This document shows, piece after piece, positions 26,015 through 35,648 of a stretch of 64,000 nucleotides of DNA. The position numbers were made by a program, and so were the translations under genes. Origin of the DNA: Rugamonas apoptosis (GTDB taxonomy: Bacteria; Pseudomonadota; Gammaproteobacteria; Burkholderiales; Burkholderiaceae_D); assembly GCF_014042355.1 (NCBI RefSeq), contig NZ_JACEZU010000012.1, positions 124,001 through 188,000 of the forward strand, in the 5' to 3' direction. Numbering within the stretch: position 1 is the first letter of the stretch; each line of letters begins with the position of its first letter. The notes beneath the pieces are model-generated. The model was not told the DNA's origin and did no database searches. It saw only the letters and a program-made list of their open reading frames with translations.

Positions 26015-26089
26015 AGTGTGGAAATTGTCCGGCAAGCTAATTTGTAATAATAACAATTTCCACAGAATAACATCAACTTGCCAAAACGG

Positions 26090-28126
26090 CTATGGTTCGG
26101 GCGCTCTAATATAGTCCACCATGGAGGCGATGCGGTGCGCGGGCGCCGGGGTGGCCAGGCTGACGACGGCCATGGTCAGCAGCCCGGCCGGCACGCCGAA
26201 GATGCCGGCCGAGATGGGCGCGATGTGCAGCCACTGGCCGGCCGCGCTGCCGCCCAGCACGGGGTTGGTGTGCACCATGTAGTAGACGCAGACGCAGAAA
26301 CCGGTGGCCATGCCGGCCAGCGCGCCGTAGTGGTTGGCGCGCTTCCAGAACACCCCCAGCACCAGCGCCGGCACCAGGGTCGAGCCGGCCAGCGAGAACG
26401 CCGCGCCCACCAGCGACAGGATGTCGGCCGGCTTTTGCGAGGCGGCGTAGGCGGCGATGAAGGCCACGGCCAGCAGCAGCAGCTTGGAAATGGTGACCCG
26501 CTTCTGGGTCGAGGCGATCGGGTCGACCAGCTTGTAGTAGACGTCGTGCGACAGGGCGTTGGAGATGGCCAGCAGCAAGCCGTCGGCCGTGGACAGGGCG
26601 GCGGCCAGCCCGCCGGCCGCCACCAGCCCGGAAATCACATAGGGCAGGCCGGCGATCTCGGGCGTGGCCAGCACCAGCATGTCGCCATCGATGCCGATCT
26701 CGGCCAGTTGCACCACGCCGTCGTGGTTGATGTCGGTGATGCTGAGCAGCGGGTTGACCTTGTCCACATTGGCCCAGTACGACACCCAGTTGGGCAGGTG
26801 GGCGTAGTCGCTGCCCACCAGCGCGTGGTAGATGTCGTACTTGACCAGCACCGCCAGCGCTGGAATGGTGAGATAGATCAGCAGGATGAAGAACAGGGTC
26901 CAGAACACGGACACCCGCGTCTCGTCCACCGACGGCGTGGTGTAGGAGCGCATCAGGATGTGGGGCAGGCCGGCCGTGCCCACCATCAGGCAGAACACGA
27001 GCGCCAGGAAGTTGTTGCGCTTGATGTCGGACTGGGGTTGCGGGCCCGGATAGGGCTGGGCGTGGGGCATGATGGGCTCGGCACGCGCCAGGCATTGGTC
27101 GCGCGCATCGCTCCACTCGCGGTTGGCCTCGTCCACGTTCTTCGGATAGGCGATCAGGGCCCGCTCGGCGGCGCGGATCTCCAGCAGCGAAGCGTTGCGC
27201 TGCTTGATGCGGTCCAGGTGGCGCTGCGCTTCGATGCGGCCCACTTCCCACGACACGGGCAGTTGCCGCAAGCGTTCATCGTACTCGGCGGCGCGCTGGC
27301 GGAAGGTGGCGCGCACCTGGGCTTCCTTGGGGTCTTGCTGCAGCACGGCTTCGCGCGCGCTCAGGCGCGACAGCAGCTTGCCGTAGGCCAGTTGCGGCAC
27401 CGGATTGTCGCTGTGCTTGACGGCCAGCCACATGGCGGGAATCAGGAACGCCACCACGATGATGATGTATTGCGCCACCTGGGTCCAGGTGATGGCGCGC
27501 ATGCCGCCCAGGAACGAGCACACCAGGATGCTGGCCAGGCCCAGGAAGATACCGACCGAGAAATCGACCCCTGTGAAGCGCGACGCGATCAGGCCCACCG
27601 CGTAGATCTGCGCCACCACGTAGATGAAGGAGACGGCGATGGTGGCCGTCACGGCCAGCAGGCGCACGGCGCGGCCGCCGTCGCCGCCGTCGTAGCGGGC
27701 GGCCAGGAAGTCCGGGATGGTGTACTGGGCGAACTTGCGCAAATAGGGCGCGATCAGCAGCGCCACCAGTACGTAGCCGCCGGTCCAGCCCATGATGTAG
27801 GCCAGGCCGTCGAAGCCCCGGATATACAGGCCGCCGACCAGGCTGATGAAGCTGGCCGCCGAGATCCAGTCGGCCGCCGTGGCCATGCCGTTGAACAGGG
27901 CCGGCACGCGCCGCCCCGCCACATAATATTCGAGCACATTGGAAGTGCGGCTCAGCACGCCGATGGTGGCGTACAGCACGATGGTGCCGAACATGAACAG
28001 ATAGCCTATCCACTGGCGCGGCATGCCTTCCTGCTCCAGCACGGCCAGCGCCACCAGGAAGCAGCCGAAGCCGGCTGTGAACCCCAGGTAGGTGCTGCGC
28101 AGGCGGCGGTACAGGGAACGGCTCAT
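26090..28126 (-). CDS. Sodium:solute symporter, VC_2705-type, with cytosolic insertion and EF-hand-like loop
   Basis: SSS-family (ActP-like) transporter of 678 aa and about 12-13 membrane segments. Two parts stand out. Residues ~238-372 form a long, charged, helical insertion between membrane segments, rich in Arg/Glu. D465-E476 (DINHDGVVQLAE) matches the 12-residue EF-hand loop at positions 1, 3, 5, 6 and 12. The start overlaps the DUF4212 stop as ATGA, so the subunits are translated together. The regulators just upstream probably control it. Relatives carry acetate, propionate or other organic acids; substrate not deducible. Confidence 0.87.
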   Translation of the reverse strand: MSRSLYRRLRSTYLGFTAGFGCFLVALAVLEQEGMPRQWIGYLFMFGTIVLYATIGVLSRTSNVLEYYVAGRRVPALFNGMATAADWISAASFISLVGGLYIRGFDGLAYIMGWTGGYVLVALLIAPYLRKFAQYTIPDFLAARYDGGDGGRAVRLLAVTATIAVSFIYVVAQIYAVGLIASRFTGVDFSVGIFLGLASILVCSFLGGMRAITWTQVAQYIIIVVAFLIPAMWLAVKHSDNPVPQLAYGKLLSRLSAREAVLQQDPKEAQVRATFRQRAAEYDERLRQLPVSWEVGRIEAQRHLDRIKQRNASLLEIRAAERALIAYPKNVDEANREWSDARDQCLARAEPIMPHAQPYPGPQPQSDIKRNNFLALVFCLMVGTAGLPHILMRSYTTPSVDETRVSVFWTLFFILLIYLTIPALAVLVKYDIYHALVGSDYAHLPNWVSYWANVDKVNPLLSITDINHDGVVQLAEIGIDGDMLVLATPEIAGLPYVISGLVAAGGLAAALSTADGLLLAISNALSHDVYYKLVDPIASTQKRVTISKLLLLAVAFIAAYAASQKPADILSLVGAAFSLAGSTLVPALVLGVFWKRANHYGALAGMATGFCVCVYYMVHTNPVLGGSAAGQWLHIAPISAGIFGVPAGLLTMAVVSLATPAPAHRIASMVDYIRAPEP

Positions 28127-28392
28127 GCGCGCTCCTCGCCATGCTGGCGGCGCCATTGCCGGTCCAGCCGCCGCATGCGCCACGCGTAGGCGCCCAGGAT
28201 GGCCAGGTAGACCAGGCAGCCGCCCTGGGCCGCCAGGTAAAACGACAGCGGCCAGCCGAACAGGTTCAGGCCCGACAGTTCACGGGCGAAGAAGGCGGCG
28301 CAAAACGTGGTCAGCAGCCACAGCAGCAACAACTGGCCGCTCAGGCGGCGCGTGCGTTGCCAGTGGGCGGAAGGCGGGGTCTGTTCATCCAT
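28123..28392 (-). CDS. DUF4212 small subunit of the sodium:solute symporter
   Basis: 89-aa membrane protein with two hydrophobic segments (LLLLWLLTTFCAAFF and SFYLAAQGGCLVYLAILGAYAWRM). This pattern, with FGWPLSFYLAAQG between, is that of DUF4212 proteins always paired with a VC_2705-type symporter. It overlaps the kinase stop by 8 bp upstream and the symporter start by 4 bp downstream. Confidence 0.85.
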   Translation of the reverse strand: MDEQTPPSAHWQRTRRLSGQLLLLWLLTTFCAAFFARELSGLNLFGWPLSFYLAAQGGCLVYLAILGAYAWRMRRLDRQWRRQHGEERA

Positions 28393-29911
28393 AGTAAATC
28401 GTCTCGTCCATGGTGGCGGGCGCCGGTGGCGGCAGCAGCGGGAAGGTCAGGCGGAACAGGCTGCCGGGCAGCTTGGCCGACTGGCTGCGCGGGTTGGCGT
28501 AGATATCGACCTCGGCGCCGTGCTGCTGGGCCACTTCGCGCACGATGGCCAGCCCCAGGCCGCTGCCTTCCACATTGCTGCCCAGGATGCGGTAGAAGCG
28601 CTCGAACACGCGCTCGCGTTCGGCCGGCGCGATGCCCGGTCCCGTGTCCTCCACCTCCAGAAATGCGTGCTCGGCGGTGGCATGCACGCGCACGGTGACG
28701 CTGCCGCCGGCCGGCGTGTAGCGCAGCGCGTTGTCGATCAGGTTGGACAGCATTTCGCGCAACATGGTGGCGTCGCCGGCGATCTGCACCGGCTCCGGCG
28801 GCGGCTCCAGGCCCAGGTCGATCCGGTTGGTGAACGAGGCCGGTACCCAGTCCTGCACCACATGGCGCGCCAGTTCGCCCAGGTCCAGCGGCGCGAAGGC
28901 GACGCCGGCCTGCGGCTGGTTTTCCGTGCGGGCCAGGGCCAGCAACTGGTTCACCAGGCGGGTGGCGGCCTCCGAACTCTTGGCCAGTTGTTCCAGCGAA
29001 CGGTGCACTTCATCATGGTCGGTCTGGCGCAGCGCCAGCTCGGATTGGGTGCGCATGCCGGCCAGCGGCGTTTTCATCTGGTGCGCGGCGTCGGCGATGA
29101 AGCGCTTTTGCATGGCGATCGATTGCGACAGCCGGCCCAGCATGTCGTTGAGCGAGTTGACCAGCGGCGAGATTTCCTCGGGCACCTGGCGCGCCTCGAT
29201 GGGGCTGAGGTCGTCCGGATTGCGGGCCCGTATCCGCTCCTGTAACTGGGCCAGCGGCGACAGCCCGCGCGCCAGCGCGAACCAGACCAGGGCCAGCACG
29301 ATGGGCAGGATGATGAACTGCGGCAGGATCACGCCCTTGATGATTTCATTGGCCAGCTTGGCGCGCTTTTCCAGCGTCTCGGCCACCTGCACCAGCGCCT
29401 GGTGGGTGTCGTCCGGGTCTTCATGGTCCAGCTTGACGTAGGAATAGGCCACCCGCACCTGGGTGCCGTGCATGGTATCGTTGCGGAAGTGGACCGTGCC
29501 GGCGCGGAAATAATCCTCCTCCTGGGGCGGCGGCAGGTCGCGGTCGCCGTCCACGTACACGCCACCGGGGCCCAGCACCTGGTAGTAGACGTTGTCCACG
29601 TCGTCGGCCCGCAGCATATCGCGCGCCGTGCCGGGCAGGCGCTTGATGACGGCGCCGTTGACGGCGTGCACCTGCTGGGCCAGCATGGTCACGCTGTCCT
29701 CCAGCGCATGGTCGAACGGTTGATTGGCGATCGATTTGGCCACCAGGTAAGTGATGGCGATGCTCATGGGCCACAGCAGCAGCAGCGGCGCCAGCATCCA
29801 GTCCAGGATTTCCCCGAACAGCGAATGCTGGATTTCCTCGTCGCGCTCGGCGGCCGGCGGCTGGTAGTCGTCGGTGGCCTGGACGGCCCCTGGCGCCTCG
29901 GCCGGACTCAC
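28385..29911 (-). CDS. Sensor histidine kinase, QseC/TctE type
   Basis: Membrane kinase of 508 aa. Acidic N-terminal tail, TM1 about 37-58, a periplasmic sensor of ~135 residues, TM2 about 193-213, HAMP, H-box FIADAAHQMKTPLAGMRTQ (H277), N-box LSNLIDNALRYTPAGG, G1 DTGPGIAP and G2 GSGLGLAIV. It overlaps the response regulator by ATGA and the DUF4212 gene by 8 bp. Being fused in one operon with the transporter, it most likely senses the same carboxylate or a linked signal, as TctE does for citrate; this is inference. Confidence 0.9.
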   Translation of the reverse strand: MSPAEAPGAVQATDDYQPPAAERDEEIQHSLFGEILDWMLAPLLLLWPMSIAITYLVAKSIANQPFDHALEDSVTMLAQQVHAVNGAVIKRLPGTARDMLRADDVDNVYYQVLGPGGVYVDGDRDLPPPQEEDYFRAGTVHFRNDTMHGTQVRVAYSYVKLDHEDPDDTHQALVQVAETLEKRAKLANEIIKGVILPQFIILPIVLALVWFALARGLSPLAQLQERIRARNPDDLSPIEARQVPEEISPLVNSLNDMLGRLSQSIAMQKRFIADAAHQMKTPLAGMRTQSELALRQTDHDEVHRSLEQLAKSSEAATRLVNQLLALARTENQPQAGVAFAPLDLGELARHVVQDWVPASFTNRIDLGLEPPPEPVQIAGDATMLREMLSNLIDNALRYTPAGGSVTVRVHATAEHAFLEVEDTGPGIAPAERERVFERFYRILGSNVEGSGLGLAIVREVAQQHGAEVDIYANPRSQSAKLPGSLFRLTFPLLPPPAPATMDETIYYG

Positions 29912-30615
29912 TTGGCCTCGGGCTTGCCGGCCTCGGTGGCGGCCGGTTCAGTGTATTTTTCCAGGCAATAGCCGAGCCCGCGCACGGTGGCGATGCGGAT
30001 GCCGCCCACTTCGATCTTCTTGCGCAGCCGGTGCACATACACTTCGATGGCGTTGTTGCTCACTTCCTCGCCCCATTCGCACAAGTGGTCCACCAGCTGT
30101 TCCTTGGACACCAGGCGGCCGGTACGGGCCAGCAGGATTTCCAGCAAGCCCAGCTCACGGGCCGACAATTCCAGCATCTGCTCGTTGATGTAGGCGCTGC
30201 GGCCCACCTGGTCGTAGCTGAGCGGGCCGTGGCGCACCACGGTGGCGCCGCCGCCGGCGCCGCGCCGGGTCAGGGCCCGCACCCGCGCTTCCAGTTCCGA
30301 CAGCGCGAACGGCTTGGCCATGTAATCGTCGGCGCCCAGGTCGAGGCCGTTGACGCGTTGTTCGATCGAGTCGGCCGCCGTCAAAATCAGCACCGGCAGC
30401 AGCGAGGCGCGCGCGCGCAGCCGGCGCAGCACTTCCAGCCCGGACAGCTTGGGCAAGCCCAGGTCCAGGATCAGCAGATCGAATTCCTGGGTCGACAGGG
30501 CAGTGTCGGCATCCTGGCCGTTTTTCACACAATCGATGGCATAACCGGACTGGCGTAGCGAGCGGGTCAGTCCATCGGCCAGCACGCTATCGTCTTCGGC
30601 AAGTAAAATACGCAT
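29908..30615 (-). CDS. OmpR/PhoB-family response regulator
   Basis: 235-aa two-domain regulator. Receiver: acidic pocket EDD (residues 7-9), phospho-acceptor in DLLILDLGLP (D51), Thr in LTAAD, Lys in DYMAKPF. C-terminal winged helix (about 125-220) with LSARELGLLEILLARTGRLVSKEQLVDHLCEW and the recognition segment SNNAIEVYVHRLRKKI. First gene of the operon with the kinase, DUF4212 protein and symporter. The divergent recA lies 203 bp away. Confidence 0.93.
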   Translation of the reverse strand: MRILLAEDDSVLADGLTRSLRQSGYAIDCVKNGQDADTALSTQEFDLLILDLGLPKLSGLEVLRRLRARASLLPVLILTAADSIEQRVNGLDLGADDYMAKPFALSELEARVRALTRRGAGGGATVVRHGPLSYDQVGRSAYINEQMLELSARELGLLEILLARTGRLVSKEQLVDHLCEWGEEVSNNAIEVYVHRLRKKIEVGGIRIATVRGLGYCLEKYTEPAATEAGKPEAK

Positions 30616-30729
30616 GAGTCACTCCGGCTGCAGAAGCCTGTATTGTGTGACATTTCCCCCGGCGAAGCGAGTTTTTGTGTCGGACGCCATCAAGATTTGA
30701 TCAGTTTCAAACCTCCTGTAAAATCGCGC

Positions 30730-30758
30730 TTGCAATAAGCACTGTTTTTTTATACAGT
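30730..30758 (+). promoter_or_regulatory. recA promoter region with LexA (SOS) box
   Basis: CTGT-TTTTTTAT-ACAG at 30742-30757 fits the LexA consensus CTGT-N8-ACAG exactly. It overlaps a possible promoter TTGCAA (30730-30735)-17-TACAGT (30753-30758), so LexA would block polymerase. A second candidate, TTGATC (30697)-16-TAAAAT (30719-30724), lies just upstream and could give basal transcription. Confidence 0.88.
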
Positions 30759-30818
30759 ATCGCTTGTACCGACACACCAACCCGCGCGTTCCCTTGCGCA
30801 TCAGGCTGAAAGAACATT

Positions 30819-31916
<1,098 letters not shown>

Positions 31917-31987
31917 CGAAGGCGTCGCTTCCCCGTCCGGCATGGCTGGCCGGCGGGAGCGATGACAGATGAGCGCAAGACCGAGCG

Positions 31988-32024
31988 ACCACCGGACCGC
32001 AGCGCGGCCGGTGGTTTGTTCTTT
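31988..32024 (+). terminator. Attenuating terminator between recA and recX
   Basis: ACCACCGG (31988-31995) pairs with CCGGTGGT (32008-32015); the inner CCGC/GCGG pairs too after a bulged A. TTGTTCTTT follows. It sits 71 bp past recA and 60 bp before recX, like the partial terminator that limits recX relative to recA in E. coli. Confidence 0.7.
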
Positions 32025-32083
32025 GCGCGGATCGTGCGGGCCGTGCCGGGTCCGCGGAATTTGCCGAGAGTGCAGAGGGTCTT

Positions 32084-32542
32084 ATGGCAGCACAACAACC
32101 CAGCCTGAAAGCGCGCGCCCTGCGCTACCTGTCCATGCGCGAGCACAGCCGTCTGGAACTGGGCCGCAAGCTGGCCCGCCACGCGGAGGAGGGCGAAGAT
32201 GTGAACGCCCTGCTGGACTGGCTGGAACAAAATAAATGGCTGTCGCAGGAGCGCTTTTCCGAAGCCCTGATCCATCGCCGCGCGGCCCGCTACGGCAACA
32301 GCCGCATCGTGGCCGAACTGCAAAGTCATGGTGTGGCGGGGGAGGCCCTGCAGGAACTCAAGAGCACGCTGGCCGAGGATGAGACGGCCCGCGCCTGTGA
32401 AGTGTGGCGCCGCAAATTCGGCACCGTGGCCGCCGACCGCCTGGAACGCAACAAGCAGATGCGCTTCCTGCTGCAACGGGGTTTTTCCCAGCGCGCCGTG
32501 CTGGCCGCTTTGGGCGGCAGCGATCCCGACGACGAAATCTGA
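32084..32542 (+). CDS. recX: Regulatory protein RecX
   Basis: 152-aa helical-repeat protein that caps RecA filaments and limits recombination. Family segments: LKARALRYLSMREHSRLELGRKL, LLDWLEQNKWLSQERFSEALIHRRAARYGNSRI and the C-terminal FLLQRGFSQRAVLAAL. Read-through from recA past the hairpin at 31988-32024 probably supplies its low expression. Confidence 0.93.
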   Translation: MAAQQPSLKARALRYLSMREHSRLELGRKLARHAEEGEDVNALLDWLEQNKWLSQERFSEALIHRRAARYGNSRIVAELQSHGVAGEALQELKSTLAEDETARACEVWRRKFGTVAADRLERNKQMRFLLQRGFSQRAVLAALGGSDPDDEI

Positions 32543-32818
32543 GCTATTCCTGTCTGCTGCATTCAACATTTCCCCCAAAAAAATTGCTGGACTGGCCACT
32601 CCCAGCGCGTCAAATCCTTACAATAAAGGCTACAAAGCCACCGTTTTACCCCCGTTTTTTGCCGCAAACCGCATGATTTAGCGCAACCGCGGGCATGGTG
32701 TGCTACACTTTTGTGGTTTTGCAGCACCGCGGGTGCGGTGGTTGTCCGTAGAAGCTGCGGCAACGTGCGTCAAGCACATGGCTGCTATTAATTTCCGCCG
32801 CGCAAGCGGCATCGGTAT

Positions 32819-33394
32819 ATGTCCCTGTCAACTCCCGTTTCCCGACGTGCGCTACGGCACACGCGCGCCATCGACGTCCAAGCGTTCAAACGCGACGACG
32901 GTCTGTGGGACCTTGACGCCCGTATCACCGATATCAAAGCCATGGACACCAAGCTGGCCTCCGGCCCGCGCCCTGGTGGCACCCATCTGCATGACCTCTC
33001 CCTGCGTCTGACCGTGGACCTGAAACTCAATGTCGTGGCGGTCGAAGCCGTCTCCGACGCTGTGCCCTATCCCGGTTACTGCGACACCAATGGCCATGCC
33101 TACCAGCAGCTGGTGGGCTTGAACCTGTTAAAAGGTTTCCGGCACGAACTCAAGCAACGCCTGGCCGGCATCGCCGGTTGCACCCATTTGACGGAACTGG
33201 CGCAGATCCTGCCCACGGCCGCCGTGCAAGCGTTCGCCAACGACGTGTGGTCGACCAATGATGCCGCCAGTCCCGACGCCGACCTGCCGCACCACAAACC
33301 GTTCCAACTGGATAATTGCCATGCCCTGCGTACCGATGGCGGGGCCGTGGCCGAGTTTTACCCGCGCTGGGTGGTCAAAGCAGCACCAGGATAG
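32819..33394 (+). CDS. DUF2889 domain protein
   Basis: 191-aa cytosolic protein. Segments such as RHTRAIDVQAFKRDDGLWDLDARITDIKA, HDLSLRLTVD and PYPGYCDTNGHAYQQLVGLNLLKGFR are characteristic of DUF2889 proteins, whose role is not known; there are no catalytic signatures or membrane segments. The 276-bp upstream gap contains an extended -10-like TGCTACACT at 32701-32709. No ribosome-binding site is evident at the ATG. Confidence 0.8.
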   Translation: MSLSTPVSRRALRHTRAIDVQAFKRDDGLWDLDARITDIKAMDTKLASGPRPGGTHLHDLSLRLTVDLKLNVVAVEAVSDAVPYPGYCDTNGHAYQQLVGLNLLKGFRHELKQRLAGIAGCTHLTELAQILPTAAVQAFANDVWSTNDAASPDADLPHHKPFQLDNCHALRTDGGAVAEFYPRWVVKAAPG

Positions 33395-33438
33395 CGTGTA
33401 GCTTCACCTGCTTTTTCAAGAGTTATTTTCCGCAGTAT

Positions 33439-33458
33439 CAACCGATCTCAACCGATCT
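33439..33458. repeat. Direct repeat upstream of sucC
   Basis: CAACCGATCT occurs twice head to tail at 33439-33448 and 33449-33458, 30 bp before the sucC start. It could be a paired protein-binding site or a small duplication in the 5' leader. Confidence 0.4.
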
Positions 33459-33488
33459 TTACACATCAGCATCAGAAGGGAAGCCAGC

Positions 33489-34658
33489 ATGAAAATCCAT
33501 GAGTATCAAGGCAAAGAAATCCTCCGAAAATTCGGAGTGACGGTACCGCGCGGTATTCCGTGCATGTCCGTGGAAGAGGCAGTCAAAGCTGCTGAAACCC
33601 TGGGCGGCCCAGTCTGGGTGGTCAAGGCGCAGATCCACGCTGGTGGCCGCGGCAAAGGCGGCGGCGTGAAAGTGGCCAAGTCGCTGGAACAAGTCAAAGA
33701 ATACTCCGAGCAAATCATGGGCATGCAACTGGTCACGCACCAGACCGGTCCTGAAGGCCAGAAAGTACGCCGCCTGCTGATCGAAGAAGGCGCCGACATC
33801 AAGAAAGAACTGTACGTGTCGCTGGTCACCGACCGCGTCACCCAGCGCGTCGTGCTGATGGCTTCGTCCGAAGGCGGCATGGACATCGAAGAAGTGGCTG
33901 AAAAGCACCCTGAGCTGATCCACTCGATCGCCATCGACCCATCCGTCGGCCTGACCGACGCCGATGCCGATGCCATCGCCACCAAGATCGGCGTGCCCGC
34001 CGCTTCGCTGCCGCAATCGCGCGCCAACCTGCAAGGCCTGTACAAAGCCTACTGGGAAACGGACGCTTCGCTGGCCGAAATCAACCCACTGATCCTGACC
34101 GGCGACGGCAAGGTCATCGCACTGGACGCCAAGTTCAACTTCGACGCCAACGCCCTGTTCCGTCAACCTGAAATCGTCGCCTACCGCGACCTGGACGAAG
34201 AAGATCCAGCTGAAGTGGAAGCGTCGAAATTCGACCTGGCCTACATTTCGCTCGACGGCAACATCGGCTGCCTGGTGAACGGCGCCGGCCTGGCCATGGC
34301 CACCATGGACACCATCAAGCTGTTCGGCGGCGAGCCGGCCAACTTCCTGGACGTGGGCGGCGGCGCGACGGCTGAGAAAGTGACCGAAGCGTTCAAGATC
34401 ATGCTGAAGAACCCTGGCCTGAAAGCCATCCTGGTGAACATCTTCGGCGGCATCATGCGTTGCGACGTGATCGCCGAAGGCGTGATCGCGGCATCGAAAG
34501 CCGTTTCCCTGCAAGTGCCGCTGGTGGTGCGCATGAAGGGCACCAACGAAGATCTGGGCAAGAAGATGCTGGCCGAATCCGGTCTGCCCATCATCGCGGC
34601 CGACACCATGGAAGACGCAGCCAAGAGCGTTGTCGCCGCCGCTGCCGGTCAAGCTTAA
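33489..34658 (+). CDS. sucC: Succinate-CoA ligase (ADP-forming) subunit beta
   Basis: 389 aa, the ATP-grasp nucleotide-binding subunit of succinyl-CoA synthetase in the TCA cycle. Visible: MKIHEYQGKEILRKFGV, VVKAQIHAGGRGKGGGVK, EINPLILTGDGKVIALDAK (metal and nucleotide site) and LVNIFGGIMRCDVIA. AAGGGAAG precedes the start; sucD begins 13 bp after the stop. Confidence 0.97.
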   Translation: MKIHEYQGKEILRKFGVTVPRGIPCMSVEEAVKAAETLGGPVWVVKAQIHAGGRGKGGGVKVAKSLEQVKEYSEQIMGMQLVTHQTGPEGQKVRRLLIEEGADIKKELYVSLVTDRVTQRVVLMASSEGGMDIEEVAEKHPELIHSIAIDPSVGLTDADADAIATKIGVPAASLPQSRANLQGLYKAYWETDASLAEINPLILTGDGKVIALDAKFNFDANALFRQPEIVAYRDLDEEDPAEVEASKFDLAYISLDGNIGCLVNGAGLAMATMDTIKLFGGEPANFLDVGGGATAEKVTEAFKIMLKNPGLKAILVNIFGGIMRCDVIAEGVIAASKAVSLQVPLVVRMKGTNEDLGKKMLAESGLPIIAADTMEDAAKSVVAAAAGQA

Positions 34659-34671
34659 TTAAGGAATCAAC

Positions 34672-35553
34672 ATGTCCATCCTGATCAATAAAGACACCAA
34701 AGTTGTAACCCAAGGCATCACCGGCAAGACCGGCCAGTTCCACACCCGCGGCTGCCGCGACTACGCGAACGGCAAGAACTGCTTCGTCGCTGGCGTGAAC
34801 CCGAAGAAAGCCGGCGAAGACTTCGAAGGCATCCCAATTTTCGCCAATGTCACGGAAGCGAAAAAAGAAACCGGCGCCAACGTGTCGGTGATCTACGTGC
34901 CGCCAGCCGGTGCCGCTGCCGCCATCTGGGAAGCCGTGGAAGCGGAAATGGACCTGGCCATCTGCATCACCGAAGGCATTCCTGTCCGTGACATGATGGC
35001 CCTGAAGGACCGCATGGCCAAAGCCGGCTCCAAGACCCTGCTGCTGGGTCCTAACTGCCCTGGCCTGATCACGCCTGACGAAATCAAGATCGGCATCATG
35101 CCTGGCCACATCCACAAGAAAGGCCGCATCGGCGTCGTGTCCCGTTCGGGCACCCTGACCTATGAAGCCGTGGGCCAGCTGACCGCCCTGGGTCTGGGCC
35201 AGTCGAGCGCCGTCGGTATCGGTGGCGACCCGATCAACGGTCTGAAGCACATCGACGTGATGAAGATGTTCAACGACGATCCTGACACCGACGCCGTCAT
35301 CATGATCGGCGAAATCGGCGGTCCAGACGAAGCCAACGCGGCTTACTGGATCAAGGACAACATGAAGAAACCAGTGGTCGGCTTCATCGCCGGCGTGACG
35401 GCTCCTCCAGGCAAGCGCATGGGCCACGCCGGCGCGCTGATCTCGGGCGGCGCCGACACCGCGCAAGCCAAGCTGGAAATCATGGAAGCGTGCGGCATCA
35501 AAGTCACCAAGAACCCATCCGAAATGGCACGCCTGCTGAAGGCCATGCTGTAA
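34672..35553 (+). CDS. sucD: Succinate-CoA ligase subunit alpha
   Basis: 293 aa, binds CoA and carries the phosphohistidine. Visible: VVTQGITGKTGQFHTRGCRDY (CoA-binding Rossmann), LGPNCPGLITPDE, SRSGTLTYE, and the catalytic His in RMGHAGALISGG. AAGGAA precedes the start. Followed by a strong terminator. Confidence 0.97.
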   Translation: MSILINKDTKVVTQGITGKTGQFHTRGCRDYANGKNCFVAGVNPKKAGEDFEGIPIFANVTEAKKETGANVSVIYVPPAGAAAAIWEAVEAEMDLAICITEGIPVRDMMALKDRMAKAGSKTLLLGPNCPGLITPDEIKIGIMPGHIHKKGRIGVVSRSGTLTYEAVGQLTALGLGQSSAVGIGGDPINGLKHIDVMKMFNDDPDTDAVIMIGEIGGPDEANAAYWIKDNMKKPVVGFIAGVTAPPGKRMGHAGALISGGADTAQAKLEIMEACGIKVTKNPSEMARLLKAML

Positions 35554-35579
35554 TTTGGCAATGAGTTGGTGAATAATGA

Positions 35580-35608
35580 CGGGGAGCCTGGTGCTCCCCG
35601 TTTTTTTT
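35580..35608 (+). terminator. Rho-independent terminator after sucD
   Basis: CGGGGAGC (35580-35587) and GCTCCCCG (35593-35600) form a perfect 8-bp stem around CTGGT, followed by eight Ts at 35601-35608. Confidence 0.95.
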
Positions 35609-35648
35609 GTGCCTGTCGCACAGCAACCGTATTGGCCGGAGACTAAGA

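Noticed and set aside
26078..28189. A 703-codon + strand frame antisense to the symporter
   Set aside because: The symporter is unmistakable; the antisense frame is a composition artefact.
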